Below, in pieces: positions 23,356 through 35,428 of a stretch of 64,000 nucleotides of DNA. The stretch's first letter is position 1. The number at the start of each line of letters is the position of its first letter. The position numbers and the translations under genes are program-made. A model generated the notes under the pieces. The model was not told where the DNA came from. It searched no databases and saw nothing but the letters and a program-made list of their open reading frames with translations. The DNA comes from Diphasiastrum complanatum (lineage: Eukaryota > Streptophyta > Lycopodiopsida > Lycopodiales > Lycopodiaceae), in the NCBI GenBank assembly GCA_029204225.1, contig CM055096.1:7634002-7698001 (forward strand). The letters run 5' to 3'.

Positions 23356-24120
23356 AATGGCAGCCGACTACGCAAATTTTGGTAGCCCTTCAGCCAGTTC
23401 AACTAGATTGATCCAACACCTTATCAGTTTTACTTTGATTGTTTTACAATATTTTGTTTTCACTACTTGATTGTTTTCTCTTTAAAAAAGAAAACGAAAA
23501 AAAAGAATGATGAGCAAAAGTCAAAAAAGTCATTAGGAAGGAAAAACTTGACGGGAAATATTTTCAGAATATATTTTTTTATGAAAAATGACTTAGAAAA
23601 TCACTTTTTGAGTCATATTTTGTACATACAGTCTTAGAAACCTTCATCGAGTTTTCAAATCATACATTCACCTCAGATTTCTTTATACTAAGTTGGGCGA
23701 AGGTTCTTTTCCAGAGATACTATTTGTTTTGCAGCTAGGCACATTTCAGCAACTTACCATTTTAAGAACCTTCGTCGAGCATCTTACATCCTTTATGAAT
23801 CTTCACCGACCTGACAAATGGATTCTGAATTCCCAAATTAGGTTCGACAAAGGTTCAAATCTTCAAAACTTGCATTTATTATAGATTCTAGGTGAAGGAT
23901 GTTCTTAGGTGAATGTTCACCGGATTTTGAAAACCTTCACCGGATCTTTAGAAACCTTCGTCGAGATTTTTGGCAATTATTTTCACATTATTGAGCATGC
24001 CTACAAATTTTTGTCAGCAGTCAAACTAGTACATTGTCTAATGGACCCTCCAGATCAGCCTATAAAAGGGCTGAATTCGATTTCATTTCTCACTTGTGCT
24101 AGCGAAGCGAGGTCGAGATG
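23356..24120 (+). other. LTR-like region with repeated AACCTTCRYCGA motifs and a TATA box
   Basis: About eight copies of AACCTTC(G/A)(T/C)CG(A/G) or its reverse complement lie between 23640 and 23960. They are followed by CCTATAAAAGGG at about 24058 and a pyrimidine-containing start region. The arrangement resembles the U3 and promoter of an LTR. No matching second LTR was found. Confidence 0.4.
24058..24069 (+). promoter_or_regulatory. TATA box downstream of motif cluster
   Basis: CCTATAAAAGGG is a strong TATA match. A short frame starting at 24118 (MKKAQQTTNALEGYVV) follows but stops after 37 codons. Confidence 0.4.
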
Positions 24121-24782
<662 letters not shown>

Positions 24783-24891
24783 CCGTGGGCTTAAAAAATA
24801 GAGTATTGTGAAATGGATGCCAAAACTTTTATGTATACTGGCTCATAGCTACAACATCAATACCAACACATATGTATTGTCAATTCATGAC

Positions 24892-25900
24892 TATTTCAAG
24901 TTCAAACAACAATGATGATCCAAATTAAACTACATTGAGGAGTAGACATCAATAGGAGGCTCATTGGCCCTACAAGTGACTCATACGTAATGAGGCGATG
25001 TCTATCCTATATATGAAGAGACCAAAGAGGAACATGATGTGTAGGACCATGGCAATCCTTGAGTCTGACAGCTTGTAGCATCAAAGAGAGAAAAGGATGT
25101 TGCTACCTCGAACTCAACACTTCAAAATGGTTCAAAATGGACACTTGTTTGAATCCAGATGAACCTCATGCAACCTTTTAGAGTTATTCAATTTAAAGTA
25201 GTAGACACACTTTCCTCATTTCCATGTGGTGAACCATGAGGTTCAAGAACATCCACGGCCTGCACACCATGTGCCTCTTTGGTATCTCCATTTTTAGGCG
25301 AGACACCCAATCGGCACAAACAACTCGATTGCGGAGCCAGTTATCCCCCTTTGCGTCCTCAATGGACTCATGTGTTCACCAATATTGTTAGGGTTTAGGG
25401 TATTTCAAGTTCAAGTAACAATGATGATCCAAATTGAACCACATTGAGGAGTAGACATCAATAAGAGGCTCACTGGCCCCACAAGTGACTCGTATGTAAT
25501 GAAGGGGTGTCTCTCTTATGAAGACACAAAAGAGGAGTATGGTGTGTAGGCCCATGGCAATTCTTGAACCTTGTGGTTGGTAGCATCGAAGAGAGAAAAT
25601 GATGCTGCTACTTCGAACTCAACATTTCAAAGTGGTTACATGAGGACACTTGTTTGAATCGAAATGAACCTCATGCAACCTTTTAGAGTTATTGAGTTTG
25701 TAGTAGCAAACACACTTTTCCCATTTCGATGTGGTGAATCGTGAGGTTCAAGGACGTCAATGGCCTGCACACCATATGCCTCTTTGTGTCATCATTTTTA
25801 GGCAAGACACCCAATCGGCACAGACAACTCGATCAAGGAGCCAGTTAGCCCCCATTGCATCCTCAATGGATTCGTGTCATCATTAATATCAGGGTTATGG
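24892..25900 (+). repeat. Two-copy tandem repeat, unit about 509 bp
   Basis: TATTTCAAGTTCAA starts each unit at 24892 and 25401. Both carry AACAATGATGATCCAAATT, a GAGGAGTAGACATCAATA block and a CACCCAATCGGCACA block in the same order. The units are visibly diverged and non-coding. Confidence 0.85.
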
Positions 25901-26116
25901 TTTGTCATTAATTGGAGATGGAAAAATGATTTATATGTTGGTATTGCCCTCGTAGCTTTGACTCAATACCTATAAAAGCTTGGACTATGCTATAGAAACC
26001 ACGCATGCACACACATGAATAAACTAAGATCCTACAAATCAGGGTAGCATGGATTGGTAGACATGAAACATAAACGAACGACATCACACATGCACACGCA
26101 CACCCTAAACCCTAAA
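25901..26116. other. Unassigned non-coding DNA
   Basis: Contains CACACATG and CCCTAAACC repeats that recur near 27130. No coding sequence. Confidence 0.3.
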
Positions 26117-26359
26117 ACCTAAGCACACATGAGGAGAAAAAAAAGAAAGGTCATAGTAGAGTGCTAACCTAAACTCCCAAACCATACGGTTATATCCTAC
26201 TCCAGAATGTCACCACATGCTCCCTCCCTATGGCGTTTGGGCTTTCTTGTGGAACTAATCGTCCAACAAAAAACAATTGAACCACATCTTTAATGAAAGA
26301 AAACAAGGGCTACACACCGTCCCTGAATTGGGAGTATTGGTTACGTTTAACTCTTTCAT

Positions 26360-26361
<2 letters not shown>

Positions 26362-26396
<35 letters not shown>
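26362..26396 (+). repeat. (CT)n microsatellite, short allele-like copy
   Basis: A CT run inside the first copy of the duplicated module. Confidence 0.95.
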
Positions 26397-26400
<4 letters not shown>

Positions 26401-27390
26401 ACAAAACGTGCATCTACAACAAAATATGGGAGATAAAAATTTATGTAAAAGTTTATGAGCAGAGGTATATAACTTAGCATCTATGAGCTGTAACAATCTA
26501 GCATATAATATGTTTATGATATGAAAAAAATGTATGAGCAGAGGTCAGAATGGACCTCGGAATCACAAATGGTATATTGACTTAAATAGAAACACATATT
26601 TCGAGGTCTGTTATGACCTTCACTGATTCCCACCCCACTTATCAATAGATTCATCGATAAAAGTACATATTTCTTTCTAGGATGTGTAGATCTGTTTTTG
26701 TAAATCCTAATGAAAATAAGATTGAATGTAGCCCTACACTACAGAATGTGCATTTATAACAAAAGATGGGAGATAAACATTTATGTAAAAGTTTATGAGC
26801 AGAGGTATATAATCTAGTATTTATGAGCTGTTAACAATCTAGCATATAATCTGTTTATGATCAGGAAAAATGTATGAGCAGAGGTTGGAATGGACCTCAG
26901 AATAACAGATGGTATACTGACTTATACAGAAACACATATTCCGAGGTCTGTTCTAACCACCACTAATTCCCACCCCACTTATCAACATATTTATAAATAA
27001 AAGTATAGATTTCTTTCTAGGATGTGTAGATCTGTTTTCATAAATCAGTAAGCATGAAACATAAATGAAGATACTACGAATTGGGGTACTATGAACTAGT
27101 AAACATGAAACATAAACAAACGGCATCACACGCATGCACACACACCCTAAATCCTAAAACCTAAGCACACATGAGGAGAAAAAAAAAAAAGGTCATAGTA
27201 GAGTTCTAACCTAAACTCCTGAACTCTACGGTTAAATCCTATTCCATAATGTCACCACATGCTCCCTCCCTACGGTGTTTGGGCTTTCTTGTGGAACTAA
27301 TCGTCCAACAAGAAACAATTAAATCACTCCTTTAATGGAAGAAAACAAGGGCTATACACCTTCCTAGAATCGGGAGTGTTGGTTACCTTT

Positions 27391-27392
<2 letters not shown>

Positions 27393-27481
<89 letters not shown>
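27393..27481 (+). repeat. (CT)n microsatellite, 89 bp
   Basis: A CT run at the corresponding place in the second copy of the duplicated module. Confidence 0.97.
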
Positions 27482-27483
<2 letters not shown>

Positions 27484-27905
27484 TTGCTCTCTATCTCTAT
27501 GAATGAAACATAACTAGTACACAACACATAAATTATGATTCAACCGAATTGTTGAGAGTGGAGATCATTTGTTTTCTTAGGCCAACTATGGAGTATACTG
27601 ACTTAAACCACAACAAAATATGGGAGATAAACATTTATATAAAAGTTTATGAGCAGAGGTATATAATCTAGCATCTATGAGCTAGTAACAATCTAGCATA
27701 TAATCTGTTTATGATCTGAAAAAAATGTATGAGCAAAGGTCGGAATGGACCTCGGAATAACAGATGGTATACTGACTTAAACAGAAACACATATTCTGAG
27801 GTCTGTTCCGACCTCCACTGATTCCCCCCTAGCTGATAGAAGTACTACTATTATCAACATATTTATAAATAAAAGTACAAATTTGTTTCTAGGATGTGCA
27901 AATGG

Positions 27906-29644
27906 AACTGCTACTAGTTGTGTTAGTCAGTAGCTTGGATGATGTTAGAGCCCAAAAATTGACATAAAAAACTACAAAACAATTTCATATCTGTCATTTG
28001 AAAGCTCAAAAAAAATGTCAGGGGAGGTCGGAACAGACGTCGAAATAGACACCGTTATATTGTTAGAACTAGCATGATCTATTTTGAGCTCCCTTCGACC
28101 CTCAAAGTACCTCAGAGAGCTGCTATGATGATGATCTGTCTGAAATGTTGTGATGAATATCGGTCCAGTAACCAATAATGAAATCTGCAAAACAAAAATT
28201 AGTGTTGCAGTTTGTTAGATTTAGTATCCACTTTCCCTTTCTTTCTTGACCTCCCCACATTTGATTTTGCAAGGAGTAAGCTAAGAGGAAGAGTAAGAGC
28301 AACAAGCAAAGTGCAAGAGGAGCAAGAAGAACAAGCAAAATGCAAGAGGAGAAAGCAAAGAGCAATAGCAAGAGAAGCAAGAAGAGCACTCAAATGTGAG
28401 AAGAATAAGGAGAGCAAGGAGGATAAAGTGGGTGAGCAAGGATCAACAAAAAAGGGAGAGGACAAAGGCAGCAGGTACGTCCCTTGATTCCATCACCCAC
28501 TCCTCTTCCCTCTTCGAAAATGGCACGAAAATCTTTTCAAAATTTTCAAGAATCTGTCTGAGCCTTGGTATACACCTCACACTAGCTTCAGTATACCGAG
28601 GGTGATTCCGAGTCCCTAACTAAATTAAAATTAGTATTCCTTATCTATTCCAAGGTGCATTCTAAATCAACTCAAAATTACTGCATTCTAAAAACACACA
28701 ATTTTCGAAAATTGTCGGCTCCTCCTCCCAAGCCTTGTCAAAGAATATATAGTGCACTTGACGACACAATTTATTATTTGCTAAATTGTATTGATTATCT
28801 GGTTAAAGGATGTCATAAGTGTCCAAACATCAACGTATTTGGCATCCAACCACTATTCTTGGGAGACCAATGTTGGTCGGGTAATGATTTTTATTTTTGG
28901 TTCTGAACCCGCTTATTAACCCGATTCTAATTAAGACCCTGACTGGCGAGTGCACTTTTACCCTAAACCGGCTTATGTGTAGAACCGGCGGATATGTTCA
29001 TGTTGGAGAAAGAGGGTGTGTCGTGCATGAGAAACAAAAGTAGCCTGAAAAAAAAAACGAACACGAAATGAAGCAAACTCGAAAATCAAATGAGAAACGA
29101 ACTCGAACGAAAAGTGTTCGTGCTCAGCAGAATGAGCTATATTACTCTTTTCCTAAGCATGACTACGCCTATCGGAAATGAACAGAACGTTAGTGATGGA
29201 AATCATGGTCGTTTTGATTACATAGCCAAACATTAATAAAACACCAAAAGAATAATTTGTCGTGAACTGGTAGACAAATTATTAGTCGTGAATGATTCGC
29301 GAAGAGCTAGACTGAGCTCGATTGATAATCAGTTGCGAATGATTCTCGAAAGGCAATACTAAATATTAGTCATCAACAACTAGACTAATAATAACTTGCT
29401 AAAACCAGATTACTAGATTGAGCAACAAGAAAGTCAGACATAATGAAGAAAAACATAGCAATATCGACACAAATCTGAACGCAGAACAAAAGAGCTATTA
29501 TCAAATTAAGTATAGCAAAATATACATGTCAATAATGCGGTAGACCACAAGACAATAGCGGGCGAAACCGCATGCTCTACAAAGCTGATTTAATTTGTAA
29601 AAGGAATGAACCTATTACTAACAATAAAAAAATCAATGCGCAAG
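27906..29644. other. Unassigned non-coding DNA
   Basis: The lysine/glutamate-rich frame at 28212-28487 comes from purine-rich repeats (AGAGCAAG, GCAAGAGGAG). A segment at about 28565-28610 (CTTGGTATAC, AGCTTCAGTATACCGAGGG) resembles 42060-42095. No terminal repeats or genes were found. Confidence 0.35.
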
Positions 29645-29649
29645 GCATC
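29645..29649 (+). repeat. Target-site duplication of Copia-1 (left)
   Basis: GCATC directly before the 5' LTR, repeated at 36079-36083. Confidence 0.9.
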
Positions 29650-30303
29650 TGTGAAAATTGTCAACATTTCCTAGCTAGTTTGAGGCCTAAATTGGCTAAA
29701 ATTGTAAATAGTTTTGGTTCTGGAGTTTCACACGTGTGAACCAGGCCACAATGTTTTTATTTACTGTATTTTTTCAGTATGATGAAGTGTCAAACTTCAT
29801 ACCCTTCAAAATGAGACCATTTTGATGTATTTTGGTCATATAAGCCATTTTTAGCTATTTTTCCTATATAGGGAATATCTAGGGTCAAGTACCTTCTAGA
29901 GAGAGGAGAGAGAGTCATCTTCCTCATCCATAAATAGTAGGGAAGTCGTGGAAAACAGGTTGGAGAAACCTTTTGTATGCTTCATTGAGATCAATAGATC
30001 ATTGTCATTGTTTCTTCCTCCATTGAGAGCATTGTTGTGTGTATTGTCTTCAAGCTATTGTGTATGATCTTAGGTGCTTTCCAAAAGTGGTAGGATGATG
30101 TATTATGGACTGTATAATGCTATTTTGGCCGCACTTGATGTTTATGGAAGTTTCCATTTGTGATAAATGCTTTTTGATCAAGTTCTTTGCATTCTAGGTA
30201 GCATAGAATGTGTTGCCAATTCCTAGCTTATGTAGTTTGGAGTGCAAGCATTCAAGCCAATGATCTTGGAGTTTAGATCCACTTAGGATCTGTATTTTTC
30301 ACA
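29650..30303 (+). repeat. Copia-1 5' LTR (654 bp)
   Basis: Starts TGTGAAAATTG and ends GTATTTTTCACA, giving inverted ends TGTGAAAA/TTTTCACA. It contains the palindrome TTCACACGTGTGAA at about 29728-29741 and an AT-rich CATAAATAGTAG element at about 29929 that may serve as TATA box. Confidence 0.95.
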
Positions 30304-30318
30304 TGGTATCAGAGCTGG
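30304..30318 (+). other. Copia-1 primer binding site
   Basis: TGGTATCAGAGCTGG begins immediately after the LTR. TGGTATCAGAGC is complementary to the 3' end of plant initiator-methionine tRNA. Confidence 0.95.
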
Positions 30319-31474
30319 TTGGCTTCTATTTACAGTAAGTATTCCATTTTTGGTGATATTTGGATGTTTGATCAAGTTCTAGCATGATTTTGCATTGCTT
30401 TGTTGATCAAATCTTACTAACCTTTGTTTTGTGAGTTGAACTTGTGGATCAAAAGCATATTTCAGGTCTATTGAAGATCAGAGGCTGAAAAGAAACTATT
30501 TTGGATCAGATCATAACACCTAATCATTTGTGATTGTGAGGCTTGTGCATATTCAATACTAACAATGTTCTTTTCAATCCTATTGTTGACAATCTCCATT
30601 CTTGGATGAACACTCTCCTTAAGTGGATGAAACTTCTCCTTAAGTGGATGACAAATGCTCTTTTGAGTGAGTTGTAATTCTCCTAAAGGCTGAGCAAAGC
30701 TCCCATTTGGATGAAAGATCCCCTTTTTTGGGTGAACATATTGTAAGCTCCATTGTGAAGAGCATATTGTAAAGATTGTCATCAATTTTGGCATAAATTT
30801 TGGTGTACTTTGTTGAGCATGTAAGTAACTCTCCTTATGTAATTTGATTGGAGCATTTGCTGGAAGGTGTTAACCATTATGCAAGTGTGTTTTCAGGTTC
30901 TTAACAGGTTGAGGAACATTCTCATGTGAAGTGATCTTAGATCTACATCTAAACACCAAGATTTGACAAGATAGTGAAGCTAGTCTTGTGATTCACTAAG
31001 TGTGCTCATTCATTCACCTCTAAATCTTGTATTTATCACTTGCTGGAGTTTATAAACTTTTAGAAGTGTGGTTTACATGTGGTTTTACAGGTTGAATCAA
31101 TATCTTAGTGTGTTGATCATATGTTGATCAAGTTTGTTCATTACTAGGTAATCTTGGCATCCTAGTTTTGGGTATTTTCTAAGAATGCAAGTAACTCTTC
31201 ACACCATAACTTGATTTGGTCACTTGCTGGAAAGTTTGAGAGCTTAAGCAAGAGTGTGTTTAGGTTGGTTTGATTTTGTAATCCATTCTTAGTGTGTGCA
31301 AAGTGTTGCATGTGTTTCAATCTTCCTTTCTATGCTTGGAAACCATCTAGGTTCAAGATAGAAGTGTTTTAGGGTCCTAAATCTCATAGATCTCTTTATC
31401 TATCATTTGTTGAGAGAAAAGTGAGTGCTAAGTGCTTTAGGACAGAACCTAAAAGTTGAAGAAACATTAGAATC
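30319..31474 (+). other. Copia-1 leader with three diverged internal repeats
   Basis: It is untranslated. Three related segments around 30825-30920, 31020-31110 and 31190-31290 each contain (C/G)A(C/T)TTGCTGGA followed by an AAG(A/T)GTG motif. The same leader, equal in length, is in NA at 54015-55185. A minus-strand frame at 30468-30794 is probably incidental. Packaging or dimerisation signals could lie here, but that is inference. Confidence 0.6.
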
Positions 31475-34400
31475 ATGGCTTCCAATGGTGGGATCATGCT
31501 AGAGTCTAGTGAAAGGTTGAGTTCATCAAACTACTCTACTTGGAAAGTGAGGATGGAGTCCTTACTTGAGTTGAATGAACTCATGGACATAGTTGCAGAA
31601 ATTGAAGAGAGACCTCTCACACTTCAAGAGCAACAAAGTTTTGATAAGAAGGCCAAAAGGGCTCTTCATATCATTAAAATGAATGTTACAAATGAACTTC
31701 TCAAGGAAGTTGGAAAGTGTCAAAGTGCAAGTGAGGCATGGAATGCCTTAAAGAAGCTCTTTGAATCAAAGTCCACATCTAGGGTATTGACCCTAAGGAG
31801 ACAAATATTTTCTAGTAGGCAAAGAGAGGGTGAAAGTGCTCATGCATTTATCTTGAGAGTTAAGTCCCTAAGTGATGATTTAGCATGCATTGATGAGAAC
31901 ATAAAAGATGGTGAAATAGTCCAAGTTATGTTGAATGGTTTGCTAAATGAACATGCTAACCTTGTGCAAAGTTTTGCCATTCAAAGAGTCTTGCCAAGTG
32001 TGGTTGACTTGCAAGAAATCTTATTGGCTGAAGAACATAGGTTGCAATCAAAGCTTGATGGTGCATCCTTGCAAGGTGGAGGTGAAGAGGCTTTCTTCAC
32101 AAAAGGCAAATTCAAGGGCAAAGGTAAAGGCAAAGGGAAATGGTCCAAAGGTGGTAACTTTGATCATGATGATCACTCTTCCTCTTCCTCTTCTACTAAG
32201 AACAATAAGTCAAAGTTCAAGTGCTTTTATTGTGGGATAAAAGGTCATTTTGCAAATGAATGTTATAAGAAGAAAAGAGAGCAAGGAGAGAGGCAAGGAA
32301 ATCTTACAATAGATGAGGAAGAACATAACACATGTGAATCACTTGTTATGACTTCAAGTTTGTTAGCCAACATAGATGATAATGATCCTTGGTGGATTGA
32401 TAGTGGAGCCTCATCTCACATGACAAGACATAAGGAATACTTTACATCCTTATTGTCTTATGAGGGAGAAGGTAACATCATCTACACTGCAAATGATGGT
32501 CAATGTGACATCAAAGGCATAGGCACTATTCCTATTTCCCTTTCAACAAATAGGAAAGCAAATCTTGAAAATGTTTTGTACATTCCTTCAATCACTAAGA
32601 ATTTGCTTAGTGTAAGTCAAATGATTGACAAAGGACTTGATGTGGAGTTCATTGGAGATGCATGTTTGATAAGTAAATGTGGATCCTTGATTGCTCAAGG
32701 TAGGAGGCATGGTAAACTTTTCAAGCTTGATGCATGTGTGATCTCTAATCATGAAGGATGTATGGCTAGGGAGCAATTGACAAACCAAGAAGTTTGGCAC
32801 AAGAGGTTGGGCCATCCCAACTTCAAATCTTTGGAGGTAATGGCAAAGAAAGAGCTTGTTCTTGGTCTCCCTAAAAGTCTTGTTGCAAACAATAGTGTTT
32901 GTGAACATTGTGCCTTGTCCAAATCTCATAGACTTGCTTATTCTAGATCTACTTCTAGATCTAAAGAAGCTTTTCAACTTGTGCATTCTGATATTCATTC
33001 TTCTAGTACAACTAGCAATGGTGGGGCAAAGATGTATGCAACTTTCATTGATGACTTTAGTAGGTATACTTGGATCTATCTTCTTAAAAGTAAGGATGAA
33101 GTGTTTGCTGCATTTGTCAAGTCCAAGAATGAAATGGAAAACCAATTCAATACAAAGATCAAATGCTTAAGATCTGATAATGGAGGGGAATACACCTCAA
33201 ATAGGTTCAAAGACTTTTGTATAGCACATGGGATTAAGAGGGAGATGTCTAGTCCTAGGACTCCACAACAGAATGGAGTGGCCGAGAGGAAGAATAGAAC
33301 CCTTTGTGAATGTGCCAAGGCAATGAGACTACATGCTAATCTTGCTAAGTCTTTTTTGGGGGAAGCTTTAGCATGTGCTAACTATCTATGTAATAGATGG
33401 ACAAGTGCTTCCTTGGATGGTAAAACTCCTCATGAGGTTCTTTATGGTAGAAGGCCGAGTGTCAAGCATTGTAGGATCTTTGGATGTACATGTTTTGTCA
33501 ATATCACACTTGATGATAGAACTAAAGAAGATCCTTCATCAAAGAAGGGTGTGTTTGTTGGCTATAGTGAAGTAAGCAAGGCTTACAAAGTGTACATTCC
33601 TTCTACAAAGAAAGTTGTCATAAGTAGGGATGTCATCTTTCATGAAGAGAATGTTTCCAATGTTGTTGATGTTGATGTTGATGTGCCTACTAATCATCAT
33701 GATGTGCAAGATGTCTTGGATGAAGATGGAGATGCCACTCCAAAGCAAACTTCAAGGAAGACTCAAAGGCAAAGGGCTAAGCCATCAAGGCTAACCTATG
33801 ATGAAAAAGGAAAGCAAGTGGTGGACAACTCTAACTTTGCTTTTCTTACCTCTTTTGATGAACCAACTTGTGTAGGTGAAGCAATTCAAAAGAAGGAATG
33901 GATCCAAGCCATGGATCATGAGCATCAAGCACTCATCAAAAGCAACACATGGAGGTTGGTAAAGCTTCCAAAGGACAAGAAGGCAATTGGTTGTAAGTGG
34001 ATCTTCAAGATCAAGACAAATCAAGATGGATCAATCAACAAGTACAAGGCAAGGTTGGTGGCAAAGGGGTATGCTCAAGAATATGGTATTGACTATGATG
34101 AGACCTTTGCACCCGTGGCAAAGATGGTAACTATTCGAATCCTAATCTCTCTTGCAACTCTTTATGATTGGGATATGTGGCAAATGGATGTTACTAATGC
34201 CTTCTTGACTGGTGATCTTGAAGAAGATATTTACATGGAGCAACCCGAGGGCTATGTTTCACATGATGAGCCTAATCATGTGTGCTATCTCCAAAAGAGT
34301 TTGTATGGGCTAAAGCAAGCACCAAGGAGTTGGTATGCTAAGCTCAATTCCTTCTTACTTTCTCAAAACTTTGTTATGAGTGAGTATGATCATTCTCTCT

Positions 34401-35428
34401 ACTTTAGATTGAATGAAAATGATATCACTTTACTTTTGATCTATGTTGATGACATTATCTTAAGTGGTGGTAACAATCTAGATATAGATGAAATCAAGAT
34501 GGCACTCAAAAGAGAGTTTGAAATTCAAGATCTTGGTAAACTTCATTATATCTTAGGAATAGAGATTATTAGAACTTCTAAATCTACATTCATATGTCAA
34601 GAAAAGTATGTTAACTCTATTCTAAAAAGGTTTCATATGGAAGATTGTAAAGTTGTTTCTACTCCTATGGAATCAAATGTAAAGCTAACTACAAGAAGTA
34701 ATGAAAGATCCTTCAAGGACATTACTCTCTATAGAAAGCTAATAGGATCTCTTATATGGTTAACCATCACAAGACCTGATCTAAGCTTTGTGGTTGGTAA
34801 ACTAAGTCAATTTATGCAAGATCCTAGTGAGGCTCATTGGAAGCTAGGAAAGAGAGTACTTAGATACATCTCGGGATCTAGAGATTTTGGCATCTTGTAT
34901 GGAGGTACTACACCTAACCTTTGTGGATTTTCAGATTCAGATTTTGCAGGTGATCAAATGGATAGGAAGTCAACAAGTGCCTTTGCAATCTATCTTGGAG
35001 ATGGAGTGGTCTCATGGCTATCAAAGAAGCAACCAACTATCTCTCTATCTTCCACCGAAGCCGAGTACAAGGCATTAACAACATGCACCAAGGAGATTCT
35101 TTGGATCAAGAGGATGTTATTGGATATTCACTTGCTGGAACCAGAGAAGACTCCAATCATACTTTGTGATAACCTTTCAGCCCAAAGCTTGGCAAGAAAT
35201 CCTGTTTTTCATGCAAGGAGCAAGCACATTGAGATTGCTCACCATTTTGTGAGAGATCAAGTCATTGCCAAAGAGGTGGAGCTTCAACATGTCTCTTCAA
35301 AGGAGTGTGTGGCTGATATCTTCACCAAACCATTGGGAAAGGACCTATATTTAATGCATAGATCTAATCTTGGAATGTGCTCAAAGACTATGTTGAAACT
35401 AGCATCCAATGTTGAAGAGGGAGTGTGA
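31475..35428 (+). CDS. Copia gag-pol polyprotein, intact (1317 aa)
   Basis: One polyprotein supplies particle shell and replication enzymes. Gag (UBN2 type) covers about residues 1-230. The CCHC knuckle is C250, C253, H258, C263. Protease has WWIDSGASSHMT with Asp309. The pre-integrase motif HKRLGH is near residue 435. Integrase has D506, D568 and E604 (a 35-residue D-E spacing, the classic DDE pattern). Reverse transcriptase has YVDD at 990-993. RNase H has DSDFAG at about 1154 and SSTEAEYKAL near 1190. No stop or frameshift is seen. The ATG at 31475 is the first in frame and matches the Gag start in NA. The stop codon TGA lies in the first bases of the 3' LTR. Translation as a single frame means Gag excess, if any, must come from another mechanism such as splicing or proteolysis. 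Confidence 0.97.
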   Translation: MASNGGIMLESSERLSSSNYSTWKVRMESLLELNELMDIVAEIEERPLTLQEQQSFDKKAKRALHIIKMNVTNELLKEVGKCQSASEAWNALKKLFESKSTSRVLTLRRQIFSSRQREGESAHAFILRVKSLSDDLACIDENIKDGEIVQVMLNGLLNEHANLVQSFAIQRVLPSVVDLQEILLAEEHRLQSKLDGASLQGGGEEAFFTKGKFKGKGKGKGKWSKGGNFDHDDHSSSSSSTKNNKSKFKCFYCGIKGHFANECYKKKREQGERQGNLTIDEEEHNTCESLVMTSSLLANIDDNDPWWIDSGASSHMTRHKEYFTSLLSYEGEGNIIYTANDGQCDIKGIGTIPISLSTNRKANLENVLYIPSITKNLLSVSQMIDKGLDVEFIGDACLISKCGSLIAQGRRHGKLFKLDACVISNHEGCMAREQLTNQEVWHKRLGHPNFKSLEVMAKKELVLGLPKSLVANNSVCEHCALSKSHRLAYSRSTSRSKEAFQLVHSDIHSSSTTSNGGAKMYATFIDDFSRYTWIYLLKSKDEVFAAFVKSKNEMENQFNTKIKCLRSDNGGEYTSNRFKDFCIAHGIKREMSSPRTPQQNGVAERKNRTLCECAKAMRLHANLAKSFLGEALACANYLCNRWTSASLDGKTPHEVLYGRRPSVKHCRIFGCTCFVNITLDDRTKEDPSSKKGVFVGYSEVSKAYKVYIPSTKKVVISRDVIFHEENVSNVVDVDVDVPTNHHDVQDVLDEDGDATPKQTSRKTQRQRAKPSRLTYDEKGKQVVDNSNFAFLTSFDEPTCVGEAIQKKEWIQAMDHEHQALIKSNTWRLVKLPKDKKAIGCKWIFKIKTNQDGSINKYKARLVAKGYAQEYGIDYDETFAPVAKMVTIRILISLATLYDWDMWQMDVTNAFLTGDLEEDIYMEQPEGYVSHDEPNHVCYLQKSLYGLKQAPRSWYAKLNSFLLSQNFVMSEYDHSLYFRLNENDITLLLIYVDDIILSGGNNLDIDEIKMALKREFEIQDLGKLHYILGIEIIRTSKSTFICQEKYVNSILKRFHMEDCKVVSTPMESNVKLTTRSNERSFKDITLYRKLIGSLIWLTITRPDLSFVVGKLSQFMQDPSEAHWKLGKRVLRYISGSRDFGILYGGTTPNLCGFSDSDFAGDQMDRKSTSAFAIYLGDGVVSWLSKKQPTISLSSTEAEYKALTTCTKEILWIKRMLLDIHLLEPEKTPIILCDNLSAQSLARNPVFHARSKHIEIAHHFVRDQVIAKEVELQHVSSKECVADIFTKPLGKDLYLMHRSNLGMCSKTMLKLASNVEEGV
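35414..35423 (+). other. Copia-1 polypurine tract
   Basis: GAAGAGGGAG directly precedes the 3' LTR. It primes plus-strand DNA. The same tract precedes the LTRs of elements A, E and NA. Confidence 0.85.

Larger units (their letters stand above)
26117..27905 (+). repeat. Complex duplication block (about 1,042-bp period, with internal copies)
   Basis: ACCTAAGCACACATGAGGAG occurs at 26117 and 27159. A second module marked by GTTTATGAGCAGAGGTATAT occurs at 26451, 26791 and 27645. Each long copy holds a (CT)n run at the same place, 35 bp in one (26362-26396) and 89 bp in the other (27393-27481). No protein is encoded. Confidence 0.8.

Noticed and set aside
24892-27905. CRISPR-like spaced repeats
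   Set aside because: Units are hundreds of bases long, diverged and in eukaryotic DNA; no short direct repeats with regular spacers exist in the window.
28212-28487. Lys/Glu-rich 91-codon frame
   Set aside because: It is explained by purine-rich repeats (AGCAAGAG). No domain, and overlapping frames on the other strand are equally open.
30468-30794. Minus-strand 108-codon frame in the Copia-1 leader, also in NA (54725-55021)
   Set aside because: The leaders are nearly identical in DNA, so a shared antisense frame carries no evidence of selection, and the product has no known motif.
32588-33145. 185-codon minus-strand frame within Copia-1
   Set aside because: It lies opposite the intact gag-pol and has no recognised motif; the frame on the other strand explains the region.
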